Shown here: in pieces, positions 8,071 through 18,200 of the stretch | Layout of the letters: each line of letters opens with the position of its first letter | Position numbering within the stretch: position 1 is the first letter of the stretch | Virus record (IMG/VR): IMGVR_UViG_3300010157_000116 | Location: 1 to 40,977 of that record | Length of the DNA stretch: 40,977 bases | Origin: a virus | Strand: one strand, 5' to 3' | The notes under the pieces: generated by a model | What the model was told of the DNA's origin: nothing | What the model saw: the letters and a program-made list of their open reading frames with translations, nothing else | Database searches by the model: none | Program-made: the position numbers and the translations under genes

Positions 8071-9012
8071 TTGCAACAAATTCACAATGGAACACAACAG
8101 ACAGTTTCATTAGTTATTTATAAACAAGGGCAATTAACAAATGCTGACGGAAATGTTTTAGTAAGCATAAAGGATGCAGATGATGGCACAGTTTTGCTTT
8201 CATCTGCATCTGCTGTTAATGACCCACCTACTGGTCAATACTCTTATGAAATTACACCAGATATCACTCAACTTAATCGTGTTATACAAATTACATGGTC
8301 ATATTCGTTGAGTGGAAAATCTACCTATCAAAATCAATTTGCACAAATTGTTACCCCATACGCTACTATTAGCGACCTGGTTGATTATTATAGAATTGGT
8401 GCCAAACCATCAGATATTAATTATCAGTCAGAAGCTGATATTTTAATGGCGGAACAGATAGCAAGAACAATGATTAATAACTATACCAACCTTGATTTTG
8501 GCAAAAGATATGGATCTCAAGAGATATTTGGATCGGGTAGCGATGCATTAGAAATGACGGAGCGTATGTTATTTATCGATAAAGTATATGAAAATACCAG
8601 TTTGGTTATTGATTATACAGCAAGTCCAACATATAATGTTTTTGGATTTAAGGTAGAGCTAACTCCAACTGGAAAAGCTGTAAGAATTATTAATGATTTT
8701 GCAGATGTTCGTTATGATAATCAAGTTGACCCTACAATTTTATACTACGGAAGATTTCGTCAAAATGCCCGCTATACAATTGTTGGAGAAATTGGGTATA
8801 ATTATGTACCCCAAGATATTAAACTTTGCTCTATGTTGCTTGTAGGGGATCTATTAAGCAATGATGCAGCATGGAGAACAAAATATCTTAAGAAAGTAAG
8901 TCTTGCTGAAGTTGGCTTTGAATTAGCTGGTGGTGCTTTTAATGGTACTGGTAACGTCATTGTTGACGGAATTTTAGACCAATATCGTAATTTTAATATT
9001 GTGGTGGTATAA
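8071..9012 (+). CDS. Head-to-tail adaptor (connector) with extra N-terminal beta domain
   Basis: A 313-residue protein starting at TTG 8071; GGAGG at 8059-8063 fixes this non-ATG start. Residues about 1-105 look like an immunoglobulin-like or carbohydrate-binding beta domain (SLVIYKQGQLTNADGNVLVS, TGQYSYEI, ITWSYSL). Residues about 110-313 look like the helical adaptor that binds the portal ring (ISDLVDYYRIGA, DILMAEQIARTMINNYTNLD, then DIKLCSMLLVGDLLSNDAAW). The place in the gene order, two genes after the capsid and before the stopper, supports this. The N-terminal domain is larger than in minimal adaptors and could protrude from the neck. The stop abuts the next ATG. Confidence 0.7.
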   Translation: MQQIHNGTQQTVSLVIYKQGQLTNADGNVLVSIKDADDGTVLLSSASAVNDPPTGQYSYEITPDITQLNRVIQITWSYSLSGKSTYQNQFAQIVTPYATISDLVDYYRIGAKPSDINYQSEADILMAEQIARTMINNYTNLDFGKRYGSQEIFGSGSDALEMTERMLFIDKVYENTSLVIDYTASPTYNVFGFKVELTPTGKAVRIINDFADVRYDNQVDPTILYYGRFRQNARYTIVGEIGYNYVPQDIKLCSMLLVGDLLSNDAAWRTKYLKKVSLAEVGFELAGGAFNGTGNVIVDGILDQYRNFNIVVV

Positions 9013-9468
9013 ATGCCATTATTTCAATTAAATTCATTTATTAATACTTTTATGAATATGACTTGTGATATTTATACTCAAAAAAATGTACAGTCAGATT
9101 CTGGAGCAGTTACCCGTCAATGGAAATATACTCAGACCATAAATTGCAAAGTTATGCCAGTTCAAAATAAATCTGGTAGAACAATTACCGATGATAAAAG
9201 TTATGGTACGGGCGCAGAAGGCTACAAGGAAAATGTACACGTTAAGATGCAATCACCAATAAGATTATCTAAACGCTGGAGAATTACAAATGTAACAGCA
9301 GCAGACGGAGAAAAAGTATTTCTTGAACCAGATAAAATAACTTTGGATGACACTATTTTTGATGTTATATCTAATCATCCTGTTTTAGACCCATTTGGTC
9401 ATATTGCATATTATGAAATTAACTTACAGAGAGCACAGGTACAAAATAATGATATCATTGCAGTTTGA
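9013..9468 (+). CDS. Head closure / stopper-like protein
   Basis: A 151-residue, mostly beta protein. CDIYTQKNVQSDSGAVTRQW, INCKVMPVQ, KMQSPIRLSKRWRITNV and the closing FGHIAYYEINLQRAQ resemble head-tail joining proteins of the SPP1 gp16 / HK97 stopper type, which close the connector after DNA packaging. The order adaptor, stopper, gp10-like protein, terminator, tube is the standard neck cassette. The ATG immediately follows the adaptor stop, and the last 20 bases overlap the next gene. Confidence 0.7.
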   Translation: MPLFQLNSFINTFMNMTCDIYTQKNVQSDSGAVTRQWKYTQTINCKVMPVQNKSGRTITDDKSYGTGAEGYKENVHVKMQSPIRLSKRWRITNVTAADGEKVFLEPDKITLDDTIFDVISNHPVLDPFGHIAYYEINLQRAQVQNNDIIAV

Positions 9469-10177
9469 AAATGTAGATTCTTTATTTAAAGAATTAGATA
9501 TAAAAGTAGATGGTATTTCAGAATTACTTAATGCAAGTACAAGAACACAAATTAATAAAGCTGTTTTTACAATAACTACAAAAAAATTTTTAAAAGATTT
9601 TTCTATAGAATCCGCCTTTAATCCAAAAAAGTATTTTCATGTTTTTGAATGGGGAGAAGTTGGAAATCCAAAAGAAAAGTTATTTGTGATTAAAAGACAG
9701 TCGGTAACTGGTCCAAATATGACAATAAAAATAGATTTTAAAAAATCTAAAAAAACCGTTCCAATTCCAAAAGAACTTCAATTTCCATCAAATAAAAAAG
9801 GAAGATCTGTATCTAAAAAATCTATATTTGCTAATAAAGCAGAAATTATGGAATCTGGTAAACCAGTAACTTTTACTACAAAACAAGCAATTGTTTTCTT
9901 TTCTAATGATGATAAAAATATTCATTTTATACCCGCAAGAACTGTAGTTAACATTATGAATCCTGGTGGTAAAGCAACAAAACATTCTTTTACTAAATTT
10001 GTAGAAAAGTGGTATGCAACTAAAGTTGATCAAACCCTTAAATCTTCAGGTTTGTTTCAAAACATAGAGAATGCTGTTGGTAATTCTTTAGAAAATTTGG
10101 GGGCAGGTAAAAATGCTTCAAAAGAAGCCATTAGGTTAGTCACAGAAAAGTATGCACAAGGAGTTGTTGAGCTATAA
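9449..10177 (+). CDS. HK97 gp10-like neck or minor tail protein
   Basis: I place the start at ATG 9449 (AGGT about eight bases upstream), giving 242 residues; a longer frame from 9395 would overlap the stopper gene by 74 bases. The protein is very basic and Lys-rich (for example FKKSKKTVPIPKEL, SNKKGRSVSKKS), with alternating beta strands and a C-terminal helix. It holds the slot of the gp10-like proteins between stopper and tail terminator. No motif is decisive; the call is by position and general character. It uses AAA/AAT/TTT codons very heavily. The stop overlaps the next ATG (TAATG). Confidence 0.6.
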   Translation: MISLQFENVDSLFKELDIKVDGISELLNASTRTQINKAVFTITTKKFLKDFSIESAFNPKKYFHVFEWGEVGNPKEKLFVIKRQSVTGPNMTIKIDFKKSKKTVPIPKELQFPSNKKGRSVSKKSIFANKAEIMESGKPVTFTTKQAIVFFSNDDKNIHFIPARTVVNIMNPGGKATKHSFTKFVEKWYATKVDQTLKSSGLFQNIENAVGNSLENLGAGKNASKEAIRLVTEKYAQGVVEL

Positions 10178-10686
10178 TGGCAGATTATACAAAATTTCCA
10201 ATATTTGACATAAATGGTTTTATTTGGAAAAATTTGAAAGATAAACAAATATTAGATCCAAACAAATACTATGTTGATGAACTTGAAACTACTCTTATTC
10301 CTGTAGTTCCAGCTCAACAAATTCCAGAATTTAACAATTTGCTTCCAGGTGAAACATATTTAATTTATGATTTTGAGGAAAAACAAACACTAGAGCATTG
10401 GTGGACATCTGAGATTATAGCAACATATTATATTGTTTCTCCAAATTATGACAAAATCAATCAAATATTAAACTATTTAAAAGATCAATTTCGCAGGTAT
10501 GATGATTCAGCAAAGGATTTAAATGGATGGTCTGAAAAATCAGGAAACTACGAATTTCACTATATTTATGTAGATAAGATTGTATCGCCCCAACACTTTG
10601 CATCTGAAGGTGGATTTATGATGGGCGAGATACAACTATGTGTATCTTATGTAAGAAATTTAGATTCAGGTGGAAGATTCCTATAA
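10177..10686 (+). CDS. Tail terminator-like protein
   Basis: A 169-residue alpha/beta protein. EHWWTSEIIATYYIVSPNYD, INQILNYLKDQFRRYDDSA and the strand GEIQLCVSYVRN fit the small tail terminator (tail-completion) fold, which caps the tube next to the connector. It is the last gene before the tail tube protein, as in most siphovirus gene orders. The ATG overlaps the stop of the previous gene. The family call is inferred from size, secondary structure pattern and position. Confidence 0.65.
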   Translation: MADYTKFPIFDINGFIWKNLKDKQILDPNKYYVDELETTLIPVVPAQQIPEFNNLLPGETYLIYDFEEKQTLEHWWTSEIIATYYIVSPNYDKINQILNYLKDQFRRYDDSAKDLNGWSEKSGNYEFHYIYVDKIVSPQHFASEGGFMMGEIQLCVSYVRNLDSGGRFL

Positions 10687-10687
10687 A

Positions 10688-10716
10688 TTGGCTTTTACAT
10701 CTCATTGTGTTAGAAT
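10688..10716 (+). promoter_or_regulatory. Strong promoter for the tail tube gene
   Basis: TTGGCT (10688-10693), a 17-base spacer and TAGAAT (10711-10716), with TG one base before the -10 (extended -10). The best complete promoter in the window; it would start near 10722 and leave a leader of about 55 bases. Confidence 0.7.
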
Positions 10717-10731
10717 TATAAATGAGGAAGT

Positions 10732-10748
10732 GAATATTGCCAATATTC
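10732..10748 (+). promoter_or_regulatory. Hairpin in the tail tube mRNA leader
   Basis: GAATATT (10732-10738) and AATATTC (10742-10748) form a perfect seven-base inverted repeat with a three-base loop, near the predicted 5' end of the tail tube message. It may stabilise the RNA. GAGGTG at 10761-10766, the Shine-Dalgarno, stays free. Confidence 0.45.
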
Positions 10749-10777
10749 TAAAAATGAATAGAGGTGAAAAATAAATT

Positions 10778-11506
10778 ATGGCAGACGTAAAAAATATTAT
10801 TGTCGGTGCAGCACAGATTTTTATATCTACTGGCACTGGCGCACTACGCCCCGATACAACAGCAGCAAGTCTTGGATTTACAGCAGCTACAAGTTCAAAG
10901 ACAACTCTTAGTAACTCAGCTAGCTGGAGAGATGTCGGCTACACAAATGCTGGTCTTGAAGTATCTTATGAGCCAGGCTACAACGATGTTATGGTTGACC
11001 AGCTGCTTGACGCAGCTCGTTTGTTCAAAGCAACAGTTAAGGTTATGCTAAAGACAGAACTGTCAGAAGGTACCCTTCAGAATATCAACTTGGTATTTGG
11101 TCAGGCTGAAACTTCAACAGTATACACAGCATCTGGCGCAGCTTCAACCGCAAGCGCACTTACAGGCTCATACACTGGATCTGGAACAGGTTCAGCAGTA
11201 CTAAGCATTGCAGGTGGTGCACTTGGTGACGCTCCAGTCGAGCGTTCTTTGGTTGCTGTTGGCAATGCTCCAGGTAGCATTACCACAAGCGTAACAGGTT
11301 CAGCAACTCCACTAGGTACATCTGGAACAAAATCAGAGCGTGTCTATGTTGCTCGCCGTGTTGTACAGATCGAAGCATCTTCACATGGTTTGAAGCGTGA
11401 TACTGCAACTGTATTCCCAGTTCAGTTCCGTTGCTTACCAGACGATGCAGATAAGTACGATGGTGCAGAATATGGTGTAATCATTGACCGTGTTCTAGCA
11501 AGCTAA
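10778..11506 (+). CDS. Major tail (tube) protein
   Basis: A 242-residue protein starting at ATG 10778 with GAGGTG upstream. It has the size, position and beta character of siphovirus tube proteins: an N-terminal strand (NIIVGAAQIFIS), SWRDVGYTNAGLEVSYEPGYNDV, then a helix-strand unit (VKVMLKTELSEG, NINLVFGQAE) and a closing strand pair (FPVQFRCLPD, YGVIIDRVL). Residues about 115-190 are a Ser/Thr/Gly/Ala-rich insertion that is probably exposed on the tail surface. The codons are distinctly less AT-biased than those of neighbouring genes, matching high expression. It stands alone between its own promoter and a strong terminator, so it can be made in excess of the other tail proteins. Confidence 0.85.
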   Translation: MADVKNIIVGAAQIFISTGTGALRPDTTAASLGFTAATSSKTTLSNSASWRDVGYTNAGLEVSYEPGYNDVMVDQLLDAARLFKATVKVMLKTELSEGTLQNINLVFGQAETSTVYTASGAASTASALTGSYTGSGTGSAVLSIAGGALGDAPVERSLVAVGNAPGSITTSVTGSATPLGTSGTKSERVYVARRVVQIEASSHGLKRDTATVFPVQFRCLPDDADKYDGAEYGVIIDRVLAS

Positions 11507-11521
11507 TAACTTAATAAATTA

Positions 11522-11562
11522 ACATAAATGCCCTCGAAAAATTCGGGGGTATTTATGTTTTT
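11522..11562 (+). terminator. Rho-independent terminator after tail tube gene
   Basis: A 17-base stem (11522-11538 with 11542-11558, two G-U pairs) with a three-base loop and a run of T. Very strong for this AT-rich genome. Confidence 0.9.
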
Positions 11563-11573
11563 ATATAATCTTT

Positions 11574-11582
11574 TGGTATAAT
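11574..11582 (+). promoter_or_regulatory. Extended -10 promoter for chaperone and tape measure
   Basis: TGG followed by TATAAT (11577-11582), between the tube terminator and GGAGG at 11601. The -35 is poor (TTATGT at 11553, 18-base spacing). Confidence 0.6.
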
Positions 11583-11610
11583 CTTACTATAGACAAATAA
11601 GGAGGTTGCT

Positions 11611-11946
11611 TTGGCAACAACAGTATATGACATTGAAGAAATTCAGTTGTCGAATGGTGATACACTAGTTATCAAACCACTAACAATTAAGCACCTAAAG
11701 AAATTTCTGGCGGTAATCAAGAAAATGGATGACCCATCAGTTACAGAAGAAGACCAAATTATGGAAATCTTTGTTGAGGGTGCAATGGTCTGCCTTGAGC
11801 AGCTAATGCCAAAATTGGCAGAAGATAAAGATAAGTTTGAAGAAATCATTGAAGTCCCAACTTTGATGAAGATTCTTGAAGTCGCTGGGGGTCTAAAGTT
11901 AAATGACCCAAACCTAGCAGTGGCGGATCTAGTTGGTCTGAACTAG
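11611..11946 (+). CDS. Tail assembly chaperone, short form
   Basis: A 111-residue protein beginning at TTG 11611, five bases after GGAGG. It starts with a beta hairpin (IEEIQLSNGDTLVIKPLTIK) followed by helices (KHLKKFLAVIKKMDD, then AMVCLEQLM), the pattern of lambda gpG-like tail chaperones, which coat the tape measure protein during tail assembly. It lies between the tube and tape measure genes. The frame stops at TAG 11944-11946, inside a hairpin; a fraction of ribosomes is expected to shift to the -1 frame at 11907-11913 and make the longer form. Confidence 0.85.
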   Translation: MATTVYDIEEIQLSNGDTLVIKPLTIKHLKKFLAVIKKMDDPSVTEEDQIMEIFVEGAMVCLEQLMPKLAEDKDKFEEIIEVPTLMKILEVAGGLKLNDPNLAVADLVGLN

Positions 11947-12221
11947 ATCTCGCCTCCCTTGAAGCAGAAGTTTTTCTTCTGGGTCATTGGAAAAATTATG
12001 ACGAACTTGAATCTAGTATTTCGGTTGATGAATTGGTTCTTACAATTAAAGCAATTCACGAAAAAGAAGACCGACATAATAGATTTTTGGCTGCCATACA
12101 GGGTGTTGACCTTGAGTCAAGCAACAAAGATGAACAATCTGATGTAACAACACTTAAAGGATGGCAAGCAAAAGAAGCGGGATTTGGCATTGGAGTCGGT
12201 CTTGGCTATGTGGAGGAATAA
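11611..12221 (+). CDS. Tail assembly chaperone, -1 frameshift long form (gpG-T type)
   Basis: The -1 frame is open from 11907 to the TAA at 12219-12221 and has no good start of its own at the junction. A slip at C CCA AAC (11907-11913) joins 101 residues of the short form to 102 more, giving about 203. The added part (LDLASLEAEVFLLGHWKN, then YDELESSISVDELVLTIKAI, then a polar end) is the usual C-terminal partner that contacts the tape measure. Separate initiation at TTG 12033 is not needed. The frameshifted gene ends four bases before the tape measure GTG. The slippery site and hairpin are seen; that both forms are made is inferred from the family. Confidence 0.85.
11907..11949 (+). promoter_or_regulatory. 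Programmed -1 frameshift signal
   Basis: The heptamer CCCAAAC (11907-11913) is phased as C CCA AAC in the chaperone frame, a canonical X XXY YYZ site. After a 12-base spacer comes a perfect nine-base stem, GATCTAGTT (11926-11934) with AACTAGATC (11941-11949), and a six-base loop. The zero-frame stop TAG lies in the right arm. Confidence 0.85.
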
Positions 12222-12224
12222 TTA

Positions 12225-15200
12225 GTGGCTGGTAACAATATTAACTTTACCGTTAGGGCTATTGGCAATTTCACACAGCTAGAAACAGAAATTGCTAAAC
12301 TTCAAAAAACAATTCGGACCGTCCAATCCACCCCGCTTATTGGTTCAACGGCAGCACAAGATGTTGCCAATATTAAAAAGGTACAAGACAGATTTGACCA
12401 GATGGTTGGATCTTCTCGTGCCTTTAATATTCAGATGGTTCAGTCAGCTGACCATATTAAAACACTCGGTCAAAATCTTGAGCGGGGTAAATTAAAACTT
12501 CACGATTATTACAGCCTATGGTCACAAAGAAATAGTAAAGCAAGTACAGAGCTTAATCAATTAGTTGATCAACAAGCCAGACTTGGAAAATCTTTTATAC
12601 TTCCAGATGCTCTTAAAACTGGATGGTCAAGAGCTATTACTAACCTTACTGCCGACCTAAAAACATTAGGTGCACAAGAAGATGCTGTAATGATTAAAGC
12701 CAAGGTTATGAACTCAGTTGTTCGTGGTCTTGGTACAGAAATGGTTAATTTTGGTAAAAATACCCAGTGGGCTGGTCGCCAGCTAACTGTTGGTTTGACA
12801 GTCCCTCTTGCTGCATTTGCAGCAATGGCTGCAAAACAGTTCAGAGATGTAAATACTGAACTTACAAGAATGCAAAGACTTTATGGTCTTGGTCTTAAAC
12901 CACCAAGTGATGCAGAACTTAACGCTATATCAAAGAAAATTATGGATCTTAGTACTACCGTTGCTAAGACTATGGGAATTGCACAAACTGAAACAGTAAA
13001 AGCTGCTGCATCATTTGCTGCTATTGGTCTGCAAGGCTCTCAACTTGTTGAAGCAACAAATCAAGCAATGCGTTTGTCAAAACTTGGTGCTGTAGATGCA
13101 CAAACTGCACAGCAAACAGTTGTTTCATTACAAAATGTTTACAAAGTAAATTCTGGAAATTTGGCAGAAGCGGTAAACTTCCTTAATGATATTCAGAAAC
13201 AAACATCAACATCACTCAGAGATCTAACTGATGCTATGCCTCGTGTTGGTCCAATTGTTGCACAACTTGGTGGAACATATAAAGACACAGCACTAATGAT
13301 GATTGCTATGAAAGAAGCTGGTGTACCAGCAGCACAGTCTGCAAACGCAATTAAGTCTGCTATGGCTTCGCTAATTGCTCCAACATCATCAGCACAAAAA
13401 GAATTTCAAAAATTTGGAATTAGTTTAACATCAATTAAAACAGAAACAAAAGGTAATCCAATAGCAATGGTTACTGATTTGCAGATGGCTTTACAGAAAT
13501 TAGATCCAACAACACAAGCAGTATTAATTGAAAAGCTTTTTGGTAAATTCCAGTTTGCTCGTATTGAAGCACTTATTAATAACCTTGGTCGTGCTGGAAG
13601 TCAGACACAAAATGCATTTAAGGTTGCTAATGCAAGTGCTCGTGAACTAGCAACTTTGGCGGATCAGGAAATGAGAGTTGCAACAAATTCAGTTTCTGCT
13701 AAATATGAAAGAGCGTTACAAGGGTTTAAGGCAAGTATTTTACCAATTGGTGAAGCAGCAACAAAAATTGCAACAAAATTCCTTGAGGTATTTAATGGAA
13801 TATCTAATTTTATAAATAAATTAGGACCATTAAAGGGAGTTTTGACTGGAATACTTGGTGGTGCTGCTGTAATTGGTCCAATACTTATGCTTACTGGTTT
13901 ATTTGGTAACTTAATTGGTTCTATAATTAAAGGCATGAATGTTTTTGCTATGTTTAAAAAAGGTTTTTCAAGCGGGGGGTGGATGGGAGGTCTTAAAGGA
14001 CTAACTAACTACTTTGAACAAGTAGAACTAAGTGCACTTAAGGCAGCAGAAAATACACAAACATTAACAGGTAAAACAGCAAATGCACAAGAAGCATTTA
14101 AACTCTTAAATAAAGAAGTTCAACTACTTGAATCCCGCCTAAGAGATATTGCTATGAATTCTGGAAAAGCATTGTCTCCAACTTCATATGCAAATATGAC
14201 AGATGAACAATTAAGACAACTTAATCTTTATGAAGCAGCAAGAAAACAGCAGGGTGGAGAAAGACCACATTACGAATCTAAAGCAACTGCATTCAAAAAC
14301 TATCAGGCAAATCCCTCAGCAGCTCCAGAACTTCAAGCAATGGAAGCTTGGTATATTGCTCAACATGGCTCACAAATAGGCTCAAGAAAATTTAGACAAT
14401 ATTTTGAAGAAGGTCAAATGGCACAATACACAATGGTGCCACAAGGTTCTGCAGCAGGTTTGCTTCAAAGACAATATGGTCAAGAGCCAGTTATATATGG
14501 TGGCAAATCTGGTCAAACACAAAGTCAGGTATTTGCAAGAGAAACTCAAAGACTTATTGATATACATGACCAACTTATTTCAGGTAAAATCAAAGATGAA
14601 GATTTAGCTAGAGAAGAGCTTACTAGAATTCTAGGAGCATCTAGTACAAAAGGAAAAACAATTAGTGCTGCACAAATTACAGCACTTGAAGGAATTGTTA
14701 ACCAAGTAACATTTTCCGAACAAACTGTAACAAATAATGTTGTAGAAAATTTAACAAAACAAAAGGCATTGCTTGTAGGTTCTGAAACCGCAATTCAAGA
14801 TTTAAATATGGAACTTACAAGAGTTATGTCTACTGGAGATGCATCAGATAGGGCAGCTAGAGTAGCTGGTGCTTGGAAAATTTTTTCAGATACATTGTCT
14901 ACTACCGCTTTAGCAGAAATTAGACAATTCCAAACAGCAATAACTCAGCAAATGGCAGCTGCTGGAAGTCCAGCAGAAGCACTTTTAGCTGCAAGAAATG
15001 CTGAAGCAGAAATTGCAAATACCGCTTTAGTATCAAGTCAATTAAGATCATCAGTACTTGGTCCAGGCGAAACAATGGGTGCTCAAAGAATTAAGTCATC
15101 TATTGTTGGATATGGATCTGAAATCACTAGAGCAACTGGGTTGCAAACTGGTGGTCATGCTTGGGTTCCAGGAAGTGGAACTGGGGATAAAGTTCCAGCA

Positions 15201-18200
15201 ATGCTTGAGCCTGGAGAATTTGTAGTTAATCGTAATGCTGCTAAACAATATGGCGGAATGCTTGAAGATATTAACTTTAATAGAGCACCAAGATTTATGT
15301 TAGGTGGATATACAGATAGGCGTGGAAAAAAGCTAACATCAAGAGATATGGAGTCAGTGCCAACAGATATAAAACTTAATATGCTAAAATACGCTCCAAA
15401 AAGAATGGTTGAGCAATTTGGTATAAATCCAAGAGATAAAAAATCAGATGCTACTTGGGAATTAAAAGGTAGTAATGGTATTTATATTGGAGATATAAGG
15501 GATAGAACGAGAACTTCTATTAATAAATCTTTAGATAATGATGGGGTAAGTCCAAGAGAATTTATTAAAGCTGCTTTAAATGGTTCAAGGGGACAAAATC
15601 CAGGAGAACAAATTCATATTAGGGGAACTCACTCCGACTTTTTACAAGAATTATATCTCAAAGGTTCTATTTCTAAAAGTAATTATGAAACAATGTTAAA
15701 AGAATTTGATAGAAGATATATCACTGAGCTTCTTGCAATGGAATCATCTGGCATAATGCTTACGGACAAAAATAATCCATTAGCAAGAATACAGACTGAT
15801 GTTATAAATTCACTTGGTCAAGATGCCACTTCTGCATTTAAAATGTTTACAGAAGAAAGTGTAAATATTACAGCAAAAAATAGAAAAGCTGGTAAAAAAG
15901 CTGGTGGTGGAGGTTCTACATCTGCAAGAATTGCAGACATTTTGTTTGGCTCCACTATGATGCAAATTCCAGCATTAAAAGGTTCAAGATCAACAGGAAC
16001 ACTTTTTGCTCATGGATTAAATACAAGTTGGATAAACAATATTCTTGCATTGCAAAGCGGTGGTGGAGTACCAGGATTTGATGAAGGTGGATTTACAGAT
16101 GCTCTTGCAAGAATTCAAGCAGTTGCTGATCAATATGGCTTGACTGGAAAGTTTTATAGTGGCGAATTTGCAAATGCATTAATGCCATTAAGTGAATTTG
16201 AATCTTTATCAAAAGCTGAACAAAAACAATACTTAGATTATATTAGCAACCTTTCTCATGGAAATGGAAAAATTTCTTTACCAAGTCTTGGAATAGGCAC
16301 AGAGCATCAAAGATTATTTAATGGAATTCGCCCAACTCGTCCAGTTGGAATTTCTTCAAGTTATGTGCGGGGTGTCCCAAGAGTTACTGGAATAAATCCA
16401 TATACTGGAGAGATAGAATATCTTCCAGAAGGAATAAATCCTTTTACTGGTTTGCCAGAAGGACAATTTGGTCCAAGACCTTGGAAAGACTTTACCGTTG
16501 GTTTACCATCTATAAAAGGTAGGAAGGACCTACTTGCTCCATTTTTATTTTCTAGTGAAAGAAAAGCTCAAATGTGGGCTACAGCAGATGAACAAAATCC
16601 ATCTAATGTAGCACCAGCAGAAAGTTGGCGTAGAGCAGGAATTGGCTCAAGGGTAAGTGATCCAATTCAAGAAGCACTACAATCATGGGTTGGTGGCTCA
16701 ATGGGTGCTTTTAGAAGTCCAATTAAAGATAATTTTATAACTAGAGTAAAGAATTTATTAGGATTGATGGGTCCGCTTTCTGGTCAAGATCTTGTTAGAT
16801 CAACTTGGGCTAGATATGGGCAAAAAAATATAAATGGTGTTAGGACACCAATTGCAAGCCAATTTGGTCCAGGTCAAGAAAAAACACTTGTTGACATGAT
16901 TCAATCTGGAAATTTATTGGGTCTTTCAGGAATGCCATTAGATATTTCTGGATTAACATCTTGGGCAGATGCATCAACATTAAAAGATAAATGGAATGGT
17001 CCTTCTTTATTTTCAAGGTTAAAAGGATTTTTAAAAAGTGCTGGCTGGGGCAGCGATAAAGATATTGCTCGTAAATTAAAGGGAGAATATTTAGGAAATG
17101 AAGTACCTTTATTACTAAGACTACTTACTGCTGGTAAAACTCAAGGTGTAGGAATTTCGGGATTAGTAAAAGACCCAACATATATGGGTCAACCGCTTGA
17201 CCTTGAAATGATGTTAACAAGAGAGCATATTCTTAAAAATCCTAGAGTTGCTATTGACTCAGTTAGTTCCGACCTTAAAACTAGATTGTTACAATTAAAT
17301 CTTATTGAAAGACAAAAGGGTGGCGGTATTCCAGGATTTGCTACTGGAGGATCTCCTTGGGTTCCAGGAAGCGGGAATGGAGATAGAGTACCCGCTATGC
17401 TTGAACCAGGTGAGTATGTTGTAAATAAAAATGCAGCAAAACAGTATGGTAGTTTATTAAATCATCTTAATTGGAATGCTGCACCTAGATTTATAGAAGG
17501 TTCTGGAAATAGAGCATCTAGGAGAGCTGCAGAAGGTAAAGGTTCTGTAGACCCACAAGTCACACTTATAGAAATGCAAGACACTATTCGCAAATTCTCT
17601 AAAATGTTCCCATCATCAGTAATTGGAGAAATTACGGCGGGGCTACATGATGGATTAGTTCCAATGTTTGCTGGACTACAAATTCCTGCAGCCCACCTAG
17701 CTAATATATTTACTATTGCAAAAGATGAAGTAAAGAAATCTGCAGATGACCTTGCAGATGGTGCTAAAAAAGCAGTTAATGCATTAAAGACGGGTTATCA
17801 AAATCCTGATTATTTAAAACAAACCCCAGAACATTTTACCAAATTAGAAAAAGCATCATATAGTCTTTCTGCAATATTTAAAAAAGCCGAAGATGCAACC
17901 GTTAAGATGAAAGATGATTTAATTAAAACTGGTAAACAAGCAAAATCAGCATTTTTAACAGGTCATCAAAATCCTGATCTTGCAGGTCGAACTCCTGATT
18001 ATTTCAGTAAAACAGAAAAATTTGCCACTAATGTTGGTGCCTTAACTAGAAAAGATGGTTGGATCACAATGTTTTCTAATATTAAAGATAAGATTGGTGG
18101 AAAAGTAGATCCCGAAACTGGTTCAAGAACAGGAATGCTTTCAAAATTAGGAAAAATTGGTTCAAGCAATCCAATGTTTGGAATGATAGCACAAATGGCT

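Noticed and set aside
9395-9448. Longer N-terminus for the gp10-like gene
   Set aside because: It would extend the overlap with the stopper gene; ATG 9449 has a better Shine-Dalgarno.
10730-10774. A 14-codon leader peptide before the tail tube gene
   Set aside because: The GTG start is too close to the GAGG sequence, and the product is unremarkable; the hairpin is the better explanation of the leader.
12033-12221. A separate gene starting at TTG 12033
   Set aside because: The -1 frame is open back to the slippery site at 11907 and matches the C-terminal part of a frameshifted chaperone, so no independent start is needed.
16540-16620. ADP-ribosyltransferase domain in the tape measure
   Set aside because: Only the SSERKAQMWA stretch is suggestive; a complete set of catalytic residues could not be traced.
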